Source: Bacteroidales bacterium
GTDB lineage: Bacteria; Bacteroidota; Bacteroidia; Bacteroidales; UBA932
Assembly: GCA_023230265.1 (NCBI GenBank)
Contig: JALNXR010000137.1
Location: 1-5,961 of the forward strand
DNA length: 5,961 bases
Direction of reading: 5' to 3'
In this document: positions 1 to 5,961 of the stretch, piece by piece
How positions within the stretch are numbered: position 1 is the stretch's first letter
Layout: every line of letters begins with the position of its first letter
Made by a program: the position numbers and the translations under genes
The notes under the pieces: generated by a model
The model's input: the letters and a program-made list of their open reading frames with translations, nothing else
Databases searched by the model: none
Told to the model about the DNA's origin: nothing

Positions 1-656
1 CCGGGGGACCTTTTGAGCTTATCAATCCCACAACAGGAGAGAAGGAGTATCTTGAGCAACTCCCCAATTATATGCTCAGACTGACGGATAAAGACCGCAA
101 AGGTATATGGGCAATTCCCTTCGAAACACCCCTGAGGGGTTTTGTCGAGCAGGTGGACTTTTTTAACAACAAACAGTTGCAAATGCTCTTTGCCAGCGGA
201 AACAGGTTATATCTTCTGGACAGAAAAGGGAAGTACGTCTCCCCCTATCCCAAAAAGGTGGATTCACTGATCCTGCTGGGGCCGAAGTGCTACAGTCTCA
301 GCTCTGACGGAAATTTTGCAATAATGGTGCTCGGCACCGACAACACACTCAGGCTCTATGACCATCTTTGCAAACCCTATCCGGAATGGAGCAACATAAA
401 GAGCCGGGAACCGGTGAGGAACTTTCCGGAGCTGAAAAAGATAGGGAGGAACAACTATTTTATACTGAGAACTGACAGCCAGACCAGGATTTATACGGCA
501 AACGGGATTGAAGTTGCCAAACTGCCGGCAGGAGAAAAAATTGCACCTGACAGTGAGATAAAAATATTATCTGATGATGAAATTGTTGTAAAATCAGATA
601 AGAAGAGATACTTTAGCATAGATGTTGAGAGCGGGAAAATTAAATTAAGAAGATAA
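1..656 (+). CDS. C-terminal part of an uncharacterised protein with propeller-like repeats (5' end outside window)
   Basis: The frame is open from base 3 and ends at TAA 654-656, giving 217 visible residues. The ATG at 72 is internal: the frame upstream of it is open to the window edge and its residues (ending LEQLPNY before that Met) read as ordinary protein. I do not recognise the gene with confidence. The visible part is rich in short beta-strand-like stretches with a recurring unit, a hydrophobic strand ending in Asp or a similar residue followed by a Gly/Lys turn: LYLLD at 207-221, LRLYD at 348-362, TRIYT at 483-497 and RYFSID at 606-623. Their spacing is about 47, 45 and 41 residues, as expected for beta-propeller blades. 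No catalytic motif or membrane segment is visible. By inference it may be the propeller-like tail of a large exported or membrane-anchored Bacteroidota protein, for example of the DUF3352 type, but the diagnostic N-terminus is missing. Its stop overlaps the next start by one base (TAATG), suggesting translational coupling. Confidence 0.75.
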   Translation, partial: GGPFELINPTTGEKEYLEQLPNYMLRLTDKDRKGIWAIPFETPLRGFVEQVDFFNNKQLQMLFASGNRLYLLDRKGKYVSPYPKKVDSLILLGPKCYSLSSDGNFAIMVLGTDNTLRLYDHLCKPYPEWSNIKSREPVRNFPELKKIGRNNYFILRTDSQTRIYTANGIEVAKLPAGEKIAPDSEIKILSDDEIVVKSDKKRYFSIDVESGKIKLRR

Positions 657-934
657 TGGAGGCCTTTTTAACTGTTGTTTTTGTGTTTGTACTTGTGGGA
701 TGGCTGCTCTCAAGGTTTGGCCCGCCGCTGCTTGCAAGATGGCTACGGAGGAGAATGGAGAGGTTTTCCAGCCACGGGGAACAGATTTATGACACATACG
801 GTCAAAGAGGAGCGGCGGAGGGAACAGAGGGGGATACAGTGGTAAGTGTAAAGGAAGAAAAGGAGAAGATAGTGGGCAGGAATGTTGGGGAGTATGTTGA
901 ATTTACAGAGAGCGAAGAGAAAAAAGAAAAATGA
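656..934 (+). CDS. Small membrane-anchored protein, DUF4834-like
   Basis: A 92-residue protein of unknown function. Residues about 3-20 (from AFLTVVFVF to WLLS) form one hydrophobic membrane segment. An amphipathic, Arg-rich stretch follows (LLARWLRRRMERF, about 25-37), then a polar linker and a highly charged tail with GEYVEF at 78-83 and a Glu/Lys-rich end. This layout (N-terminal membrane helix, basic helix, disordered charged linker, GEYV[DE]F-type motif near the C-terminus) is what I recall for the Bacteroidota family DUF4834; the assignment is from memory, not a search. The positive residues just after the helix suggest the tail is cytoplasmic. The start at 656 overlaps the previous stop by one base, and the stop TGA at 932-934 overlaps the exporter start (ATGA), so it is probably translated in step with both neighbours. 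Its role may relate to the envelope or the exporter, but that is inference from position only. A minus-strand frame across 743-940 is a shadow of this gene. Confidence 0.72.
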   Translation: MEAFLTVVFVFVLVGWLLSRFGPPLLARWLRRRMERFSSHGEQIYDTYGQRGAAEGTEGDTVVSVKEEKEKIVGRNVGEYVEFTESEEKKEK

Positions 935-2757
935 AAACATTTAGAAGAGTGCTCGGTTATGCAAAACCGCTGGGAAAATATTGGCCTGCTTATCTTATTA
1001 TTTCTTTGCTCAGTGTCCTGTTTGGGGTGCTCAATTACGGATTGATAGACCCTTTGCTCACAATCATTTTTGATCCCGGAAGCATTGCTTCACAGCACAC
1101 CATGCCTCACTTTACTCAGAGTCAGGACTATTTTAAGGAGCTCTTCAGCTATTTTCTGACCAAAACAGTTGGGGAATCCTCACAGATGAGGTCACTTTTG
1201 CTCGTGTGTTTAGCATTTGTAGCCGCTTCTTTCTTCTCAAATCTTTTAAAATATCTCTCACAGAGAATCCTGGTAAGCCTGAGAACAAGACTGATGTATA
1301 ACCTCAGAAAGGAGCTTTTCAACAAAATAACAAGACTGCATCTGGGCTATTTTCACGATAAAAGAAAGGGGGATATTCTCTCCAGCATCTCCAATGATGT
1401 CACAGAGATGCAGAACAGCATTGCAGGGGCATTTCATATCCTGTTCAGAGACCCGATACTTATTGCAGGGTTTTTGATTATGCTATTCTATATGTCTCCC
1501 CAACTGACAGCGGTTACTCTTCTGGTTATTCCTATCACTGCTTTTGTAATAGGGAGGCTTATCCGCACCCTTAAGCAGAGTGCTGCCATAACCCAGAGCC
1601 TTATGGGCAGAATAGTCAGCCACTTTGAAGAGGCCATCACCGGTTCCAGGATAATCAAAGCCTTTAATGCTCAAAAATATATCAACAGCCATTTTGATAT
1701 TACAAACAACCGCCACCGTTCGGTTAGCAAAAAGGTATTCAACAGACAGGAACTTGCCACGCCGCTCTCTGAATTTCTGGGTATTTCTCTTGCTGTTGCC
1801 GTACTTATGTATGGCGGATATCTTCATATGAAGGGGACCCTTGGGATTGACTGGGCCGGTTTTGTAGTCTATATCGGCTTCTACTGGAAGGTACTTGAAT
1901 CGGCAAAATCTCTATCCAATGCTTTTGCAATACTTCAGAAAGGGATAATATCCGCCGACAGGGTTTTTGCAATTATGGATGCCGAGATAAATATTGTAAA
2001 GTCAAAAGATCCGATAGCAGTACATAGTTTTAATGAGGAGATTGAGTACAAAGGGGTGGGATTCAGATACAATTACGATTATGTGCTCAAAGACATAAGT
2101 TTTAAAATTAAAAAAGGGGAGATGATCGCCCTTGTCGGACCATCCGGTGCAGGTAAAAGCACCCTTGCAGATCTGCTTCCAAGATTTTATGATGTAACAG
2201 ATGGCTCGATATTGCTGGACGGAATAAATATCAGAGATTATGAACCAAAGGGATTAATATCTCTTATGGGGATTGTTTCACAGGAGGCGATACTCTTTAA
2301 CGACACTGTTTTTAACAATATAGCCTTTGGTCTTAGCGGGGTGTCAGAAGAGGATGTGATAAATGCTGCAAGGATAGCCAATGCCGATGAATTTATTGTC
2401 CAGATGAAGGATGGTTATCAGACTAATATCGGGGACAGGGGACAAACTCTTTCCGGTGGACAACGTCAGAGACTTGCAATTGCAAGAGCTGTCCTCAAAA
2501 ATCCTCCCATACTGATACTGGATGAGGCTACATCCTCTCTGGACACTGAGAGCGAGAGACTTGTTCAGGACGCTCTGCTAAAGCTTATGGAGAACAGAAC
2601 AACTATTGTGATTGCCCACAGACTCTCAACAATTAAAAATGCAGATGAGATCATCGTCCTGAAAGATGGCAGGATACATGAGAGAGGGAACCACAATCAA
2701 CTGATGGAAAATGGGGGACTCTATTCTCATTTGTGCAGTTTACAGGCGTTTAATTAA
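931..2757 (+). CDS. ABC exporter, fused permease and ATP-binding protein (MsbA-like)
   Basis: A 608-residue half-transporter that should act as a homodimer in the inner membrane, using ATP to export a hydrophobic substrate such as a lipid, lipopolysaccharide precursor or drug. The first ~330 residues form the type IV exporter membrane domain. Likely helices are about 19-42, 87-107, 171-188, 191-208, 282-298 and 307-323, with a long (~44-residue) loop on the outer face between helices 1 and 2. The ATPase domain is complete: A-loop aromatic near Y380, Walker A GPSGAGKST 403-411 (K409), Q-loop Q451, signature LSGGQ 507-511, Walker B ILILDE 527-532 with catalytic E532, D-loop SSLD 535-538 and switch H563. 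Every catalytic residue is present, so the site should be active in both halves of a homodimer. Length is normal for the family (about 580-620). The start overlaps the upstream stop as ATGA. MsbA-like describes the architecture; substrate cannot be read from sequence, and Bacteroidota genomes often carry several such paralogues, so I give no symbol. Confidence 0.95.
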   Translation: MKTFRRVLGYAKPLGKYWPAYLIISLLSVLFGVLNYGLIDPLLTIIFDPGSIASQHTMPHFTQSQDYFKELFSYFLTKTVGESSQMRSLLLVCLAFVAASFFSNLLKYLSQRILVSLRTRLMYNLRKELFNKITRLHLGYFHDKRKGDILSSISNDVTEMQNSIAGAFHILFRDPILIAGFLIMLFYMSPQLTAVTLLVIPITAFVIGRLIRTLKQSAAITQSLMGRIVSHFEEAITGSRIIKAFNAQKYINSHFDITNNRHRSVSKKVFNRQELATPLSEFLGISLAVAVLMYGGYLHMKGTLGIDWAGFVVYIGFYWKVLESAKSLSNAFAILQKGIISADRVFAIMDAEINIVKSKDPIAVHSFNEEIEYKGVGFRYNYDYVLKDISFKIKKGEMIALVGPSGAGKSTLADLLPRFYDVTDGSILLDGINIRDYEPKGLISLMGIVSQEAILFNDTVFNNIAFGLSGVSEEDVINAARIANADEFIVQMKDGYQTNIGDRGQTLSGGQRQRLAIARAVLKNPPILILDEATSSLDTESERLVQDALLKLMENRTTIVIAHRLSTIKNADEIIVLKDGRIHERGNHNQLMENGGLYSHLCSLQAFN

Positions 2758-2766
2758 AAATTATAT
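2758..2766 (+). promoter_or_regulatory. A/T-only translation leader without Shine-Dalgarno
   Basis: The nine bases between the exporter stop and the ligase ATG contain only A and T, and together with the preceding TAATTA they leave the start region free of stable structure. No AGGAG-like motif lies upstream. Known biology: Bacteroidota initiate largely without Shine-Dalgarno pairing and favour A/T-rich, unstructured leaders. This supports 2767 as the true start. I see no promoter here. Confidence 0.45.
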
Positions 2767-4428
2767 ATGGAAAGTTCATTGAACCAGATGCTCGAGCGTA
2801 GTTTTAAAGAGAATTGGGACAGACCCGCTCTCTCTGACTACAAAGGCATAACTCTGTATTACCGGGATGTGGCCAGGAGAATTGAGAAGATGCATATCAT
2901 TTTTGAGATATGCGGTCTTAAAAAAGGGGACAGGGTTGCAATATGTTCAAGGAACCAGGCAAACTGGGGAGTTGTTTTTCTCTCTGCACTCACATACGGG
3001 GCAGTAGCCGTCCCGATTTTACACGAGTTTAAGCCCGGAAATATCCATCATATAGTAAACCACTCTGACTCCAAAATATTATTTGCCGGGGATCAGATGT
3101 GGGAGCAGCTCAGTGAGAGTGAGATGCCAAACCTTGAAGCAGTCATTCTGATCAACGATTTTTCTGTTCTCTATGCAAAGAACCCGCAGATATTCGAGAC
3201 CAGGGAGCATCTGAACGAAATGTTCGGTAAAAAATACCCTAAAAACTTTAGACCTGTCCACATAAAATATTTTGAAGACACTCATGAAGAGCTTGCTCTG
3301 ATCAACTATACATCCGGAACAACGGGATTTTCCAAAGGGGTAATGCTCCCATACAGGAGTCTTATCTCCAATATTCTTTTCGGATGGGAGGTGCATCCCC
3401 AGCTCAACAACACCTCAAACGTGGTTGCAATGCTCCCTACTGCACATATGTACGGGATGATGTTTGAGTTTCTTTTTGAAATGACCATAGGGGCACACGT
3501 CCATTTTCTCACCAGGATCCCAAGCCCCAAGATAATTATGGAGGCCTTTGCAGAGATCAGACCTGACATCATAATATCTGTACCTCTTATAATTGAAAAG
3601 ATTTATAAAAAAAGGCTCCAGCCGATAATCAATAAAACACCGGTAAGACTGCTTCTCAGATTACCTGTGATAGACCAGAAGATAGAGAAAAAGATATTGT
3701 CAGAACTTGTAAAAACATTCGGCGGCAGATTCGCGGAGGTTATAATAGGAGGTGCGGCATTTAACAAAGAGGCAGAAGCATTCTTCAGAAAGATATCCTT
3801 TCCCTTTACTGTCGGTTACGGGATGACAGAGTGCGGGCCGATAATCACCTATTCCCCCTGGGATAACACCAGGCTCCACTCCTGCGGCAAAGCTGCCCCC
3901 CGGATGGAGATCAGAATAGATTCCGGGGACCCTCAAAGAATTCCGGGAGAGATTCTCTGCAAGGGTGCAAATCTTATGCTGGGTTATTACAAAAATCCTG
4001 AGGCAACAAAAGCAGTTTTTGATGATCAGGGATGGTTAAGGACCGGAGATATGGGAGTGATTGATAATGAAGGATATCTTTATATCCGGGGACGCTCAAA
4101 GAGTATGATACTTGGTCCTTCCGGGCAGAACATCTATCCTGAGGAGATTGAGAGTCAGTTCAATAACATGCCCTATGTGATAGAATCACTGGTAGTTGAA
4201 GAACAAGGTATTCTCACGGCCCTGATCTATCCCGATTTTGAACTTTGCGAACGGGAGCATCTGGATGAGGCGGCAATTCTCGAAAAGATGGAGGAGAACA
4301 GAGTGGCAGTAAACGAGGATCTGCCAAACTACTCCAGGATTCATCAGATAAAAATATTCCCGGAAGAGTTTGAAAAGACACCTAAAAGAAGTATAAAAAG
4401 ATTTTTATATCAAAGAGTTTTGGAATAA
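2767..4428 (+). CDS. AMP-forming long-chain fatty acid-CoA ligase
   Basis: A 553-residue ANL-superfamily enzyme expected to activate a fatty acid with ATP to an acyl-adenylate and transfer it to CoA in the cytoplasm. Motifs in order: phosphate-binding loop YTSGTTGFSKG 181-191; the LPTAHMYG stretch near 219-226, usual in acyl-CoA ligases; GYGMTE 350-355 (A5, adenine contact); GWLRTGD 422-428 with ribose-binding D428; RGRSK 441-445 at the hinge; and GQNIYPEEIE 453-462 (A8). Length suits the short bacterial long-chain form. The A10 motif reads KTPKRSIKR at 537-545. Aligned to the usual TPxxK(I/L)xR, the invariant catalytic lysine position holds S542, with lysines at 540 and 544 either side. I recall similar endings in other Bacteroidales ligases, so this may be lineage-wide rather than a defect. 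The rest of the protein is intact. Other members of the superfamily (acyl-ACP synthetases, other acid-thiol ligases) cannot be excluded. It sits 9 bases after the exporter and 1 base before the deaminase. Confidence 0.92.
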   Translation: MESSLNQMLERSFKENWDRPALSDYKGITLYYRDVARRIEKMHIIFEICGLKKGDRVAICSRNQANWGVVFLSALTYGAVAVPILHEFKPGNIHHIVNHSDSKILFAGDQMWEQLSESEMPNLEAVILINDFSVLYAKNPQIFETREHLNEMFGKKYPKNFRPVHIKYFEDTHEELALINYTSGTTGFSKGVMLPYRSLISNILFGWEVHPQLNNTSNVVAMLPTAHMYGMMFEFLFEMTIGAHVHFLTRIPSPKIIMEAFAEIRPDIIISVPLIIEKIYKKRLQPIINKTPVRLLLRLPVIDQKIEKKILSELVKTFGGRFAEVIIGGAAFNKEAEAFFRKISFPFTVGYGMTECGPIITYSPWDNTRLHSCGKAAPRMEIRIDSGDPQRIPGEILCKGANLMLGYYKNPEATKAVFDDQGWLRTGDMGVIDNEGYLYIRGRSKSMILGPSGQNIYPEEIESQFNNMPYVIESLVVEEQGILTALIYPDFELCEREHLDEAAILEKMEENRVAVNEDLPNYSRIHQIKIFPEEFEKTPKRSIKRFLYQRVLE

Positions 4429-4429
4429 T

Positions 4430-4849
4430 ATGGAAGACAAACAGGGACAATTCGACAAGAGCTATCTGGATATGGCTGAGGTATGGTCAAAGAACTCATA
4501 CTGCAAAAGAAGACAAGTGGGTGCCTTGCTGGTTAAGGAGAAGATGATAATTTCTGACGGGTATAATGGCACACCTGCAGGGTTTGAAAATATATGCGAG
4601 GACGAAGAAGGCAAAACCAAACCTTATGTTCTGCATGCCGAGGCAAATGCAATAACCAAGGTTGCCAAATCGGGCAACAGTAGCCAGGGAGCCACAATGT
4701 ATGTTACCACTGCACCGTGTCTGGAATGTGCCAAGCTGATAATTCAGGCCGGAATAAAAAGACTGGTCTACAGAGAGGGTTACAGGGCAACGGAAGGGAT
4801 TGATCTGCTCAGAAGGGCAGGTATAGAAGTTGTTAACTATAAAGAATAA
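4430..4849 (+). CDS. Deoxycytidylate (dCMP) deaminase family protein, ComEB-like
   Basis: A 139-residue zinc-dependent deaminase expected to convert dCMP to dUMP, the substrate of thymidylate synthase, in the cytoplasm. The catalytic site is complete: HAE at 69-71, with H69 as zinc ligand and E71 as proton shuttle, and PCLEC at 96-100, with C97 and C100 as the other zinc ligands. The N-terminal part carries RRQVGALLV (about 24-32) and GYNGTPAGFEN (about 44-54), which distinguish dCMP deaminases from cytidine or tRNA adenosine deaminases; the YNG segment belongs to the nucleotide pocket. Length matches compact bacterial members. The start lies one base after the ligase stop (TAATATGG) with no Shine-Dalgarno, so it is probably coupled to ligase translation. 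The related Bacillus gene lies in the comE operon, but a competence role is not implied here. Allosteric control by dCTP/dTTP is known for some relatives and cannot be judged from this sequence. Confidence 0.93.
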   Translation: MEDKQGQFDKSYLDMAEVWSKNSYCKRRQVGALLVKEKMIISDGYNGTPAGFENICEDEEGKTKPYVLHAEANAITKVAKSGNSSQGATMYVTTAPCLECAKLIIQAGIKRLVYREGYRATEGIDLLRRAGIEVVNYKE

Positions 4850-4860
4850 ATTGATAAAAG

Positions 4861-5961
4861 ATGGATATAAGTAGTATCAGGGATAGGATAAAATCAGCCC
4901 CTGTTTTATATATTGTTATAGCAGTATTGCTGATAGTTTTGATTTTTAGAGTTTTGACCAATGTGTCGGATCGCAGAAAGGAGATGGCGGTTAAGGCAGG
5001 GGAGTGGGATAAACTTATGCTTGTACTCTCCCAGATAGATGCTAACTATGTAGATCCTGTTGACAGAAGGGAGATAACCGAGCAGATAATTCCGGTTTTA
5101 CTGGAAAAGCTGGATCCGCACTCTCTCTATCTGCCACCTGCAGAACTAAAGGATGCCGACGAGGCTCTGGAAGGTAATTTTGACGGGATTGGAATACAGT
5201 TTAATGTGCCTAACGACACTGCGGTTGTAATTAATGTAATAACCGGAGGCCCTTCTGACAGGGCAGGACTCCTCTCAGGAGACAGGATAGTGAAGGTGAA
5301 CTCAGAGGTTGTAGCAGGTGTAAAAATGCATCAGGATTCACTTGTAAAGAGGTTACGGGGCCCCTCTGGTTCCGGAGTTAAAGTGGGTGTAAGGAGAGGA
5401 TCCTCAAATGATCTGGTCTATTTTGACATAAAGAGAGATAAAATCCCGGTCAAAAGTGTGGATGTCAGCTATATGATAAATGACACAACCGGGTACATCA
5501 AACTGTCAAAATTTTCCAAAACCAGTCATGAAGAGTTTGTAAAAGCTCTCAAATCTCTTATGGAGGAGGGTATGAAGGAGCTTCTGTTCGATCTCAGGGG
5601 AAATTCAGGAGGATATTTTGATCAGTCTTTATTACTATCAAACGAATTTCTGGAGAAGGGAGAGCTTATTGTATATATGCAGGGGTTGCACAGAAAACGG
5701 CAGGATTATCATGCCAACGGAAAGGGAATAGCTAAGGATATCAGGCTCAAGGTACTTATTGACGAAGGATCAGCCTCCTCAAGCGAGATTTTTGCCGGTG
5801 CAATGCAGGACAATGACAGGGGTACAATTATAGGCAGAAGATCTTTTGGCAAGGGTCTGGTGCAGGAGCCGATATACTTTAGCGACAAGACCGGTCTGAG
5901 ACTCACTGTTGCAAGATTCTACACTCCTACCGGCAGGTCAATACAAAAACCTTACTCTGAT
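4861..5961 (+). CDS. S41-family C-terminal processing protease (CtpA/Prc type), 3' end outside window
   Basis: Frame open from ATG 4861 to the window end: 367 residues, no stop. S41 proteases cleave near exposed C-termini of envelope proteins. Residues 14-32 (from PVLYIVIAV) are one uncleaved-looking membrane anchor; residues 7-11 before it are basic, so the rest should face the periplasm. A helical region with LDPHSLYL (84-91) follows, then a PDZ domain about 107-195 with carboxylate-binding loop FDGIGIQF (107-114) and GDRIVKVN near its end. The S41 core begins about 205. The catalytic dyad is visible: Ser306 in GSASSSEI (303-310), exactly 25 residues before Lys331 in FGKG, with Gln335 four residues on, matching the Ser-Lys-Gln set and spacing of B. 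subtilis CtpB. The family usually runs about 530-570 residues in Bacteroidota, so roughly a third is missing. It follows the dCMP deaminase by 11 A/T-rich bases ending AAAAG, with no Shine-Dalgarno. A minus-strand frame at 5709-5906 is its shadow. Confidence 0.95.
   Translation, partial: MDISSIRDRIKSAPVLYIVIAVLLIVLIFRVLTNVSDRRKEMAVKAGEWDKLMLVLSQIDANYVDPVDRREITEQIIPVLLEKLDPHSLYLPPAELKDADEALEGNFDGIGIQFNVPNDTAVVINVITGGPSDRAGLLSGDRIVKVNSEVVAGVKMHQDSLVKRLRGPSGSGVKVGVRRGSSNDLVYFDIKRDKIPVKSVDVSYMINDTTGYIKLSKFSKTSHEEFVKALKSLMEEGMKELLFDLRGNSGGYFDQSLLLSNEFLEKGELIVYMQGLHRKRQDYHANGKGIAKDIRLKVLIDEGSASSSEIFAGAMQDNDRGTIIGRRSFGKGLVQEPIYFSDKTGLRLTVARFYTPTGRSIQKPYSD

Larger units (their letters stand above)
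1..5961 (+). other. Probable single polycistronic unit, six genes
   Basis: All six genes share a strand, and the junctions are: 1-base overlap (656), 4-base overlap (931-934), 9-base gap (2758-2766), 1-base gap (4429) and 11-base gap (4850-4860). There is no room for a conventional promoter or intrinsic terminator at any junction. The unit begins before the window and continues past it. Co-transcription is inferred from spacing; an internal promoter inside a coding region cannot be excluded. Confidence 0.75.

Noticed and set aside
72..74. ATG at 72 as the start of the first gene
   Set aside because: The frame is open upstream to the window edge with protein-like sequence, so the gene is more likely truncated by the window than started here.
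128..143. Terminator-like hairpin: ACCCC, loop TGA, GGGGT, then three further T (four T in all, 140-143)
   Set aside because: It lies in the middle of the first coding frame (residues TPLRGF), the stem is only five pairs with a three-base loop, and the T run is short. Reading continues well past it.
743..940. Minus-strand frame of 65 codons rich in Phe and Leu, resembling a small membrane protein
   Set aside because: The hydrophobic run is the complement of the purine-rich, Glu/Lys-coding end of the DUF4834-like gene; this is a compositional artefact.
1483..1827. Minus-strand open frame of 114 codons
   Set aside because: Lies wholly opposite the exporter membrane domain, has no recognisable motif, and the plus-strand protein is clearly the real one.
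3079..3936. Three minus-strand open frames opposite the ligase (3079-3396, 3306-3572, 3700-3936)
   Set aside because: They are antisense to conserved ligase motifs and their predicted products look like unstructured Cys/Pro/Ser-rich shadows without domain features.
4912..4941. Bacteroidota-like promoter: TAGTTTTG (4934-4941) matching TAnnTTTG, with ATTG about 18 bases upstream
   Set aside because: It falls inside the codons for the membrane helix of the protease, where T-rich sequence is expected, is downstream of the start codon, and the upstream element is incomplete.
5357..5364. GGGGCCCC palindrome
   Set aside because: A single eight-base palindrome within codons for the PDZ domain (RGPSG); no second copy or flanking structure noticed.

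Overview
The window looks like chromosomal core DNA from a Bacteroidota genome, probably of the order Bacteroidales. This rests on three things. The gene families are typical of that group: a short DUF4834-like membrane protein, a Bacteroidales-style single-pass S41 protease with a PDZ domain, and a long-chain acyl-CoA ligase of the kind usual there. No start codon is preceded by a Shine-Dalgarno motif; the starts sit behind A-rich or A/T-rich leaders. Arginine is coded almost entirely by AGA/AGG, with heavy use of ATA. The species cannot be named from this sequence alone.

All six genes lie on the + strand and are packed nearly end to end; no gap exceeds 11 bases. (1) 1-656 is the C-terminal 217 residues of a larger protein with propeller-like repeats. 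(2) 656-934 is a 92-residue membrane-anchored DUF4834-like protein that overlaps gene 1 by one base. (3) 931-2757 is an MsbA-type ABC exporter with fused membrane and ATPase domains, overlapping gene 2 by four bases. (4) 2767-4428 is an AMP-forming long-chain fatty acid-CoA ligase, 9 bases downstream. (5) 4430-4849 is a deoxycytidylate deaminase-family protein, 1 base downstream. (6) 4861-5961 is an S41 C-terminal processing protease, 11 bases downstream and cut by the window end. I see no promoter, terminator, RNA gene, repeat array, insertion sequence or CRISPR, and no stretch over 300 bases without a gene.

The spacing implies one polycistronic unit that starts before the window and continues past it. 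Functionally it is mixed. Genes 2, 3 and 6 concern the cell envelope (a membrane protein, a lipid/drug-type exporter and a periplasm-facing protease). Gene 4 activates fatty acids and could plausibly be tied to lipid metabolism. Gene 5 belongs to pyrimidine nucleotide metabolism (dUMP supply for dTTP). A shared pathway is not shown by the sequence; this could simply be a compact housekeeping operon.

I did not find a clear undescribed system. The points most worth checking are the A10-motif lysine of the acyl-CoA ligase, which aligns with a serine, and the tight coupling of the two uncharacterised proteins (genes 1 and 2) to the exporter.
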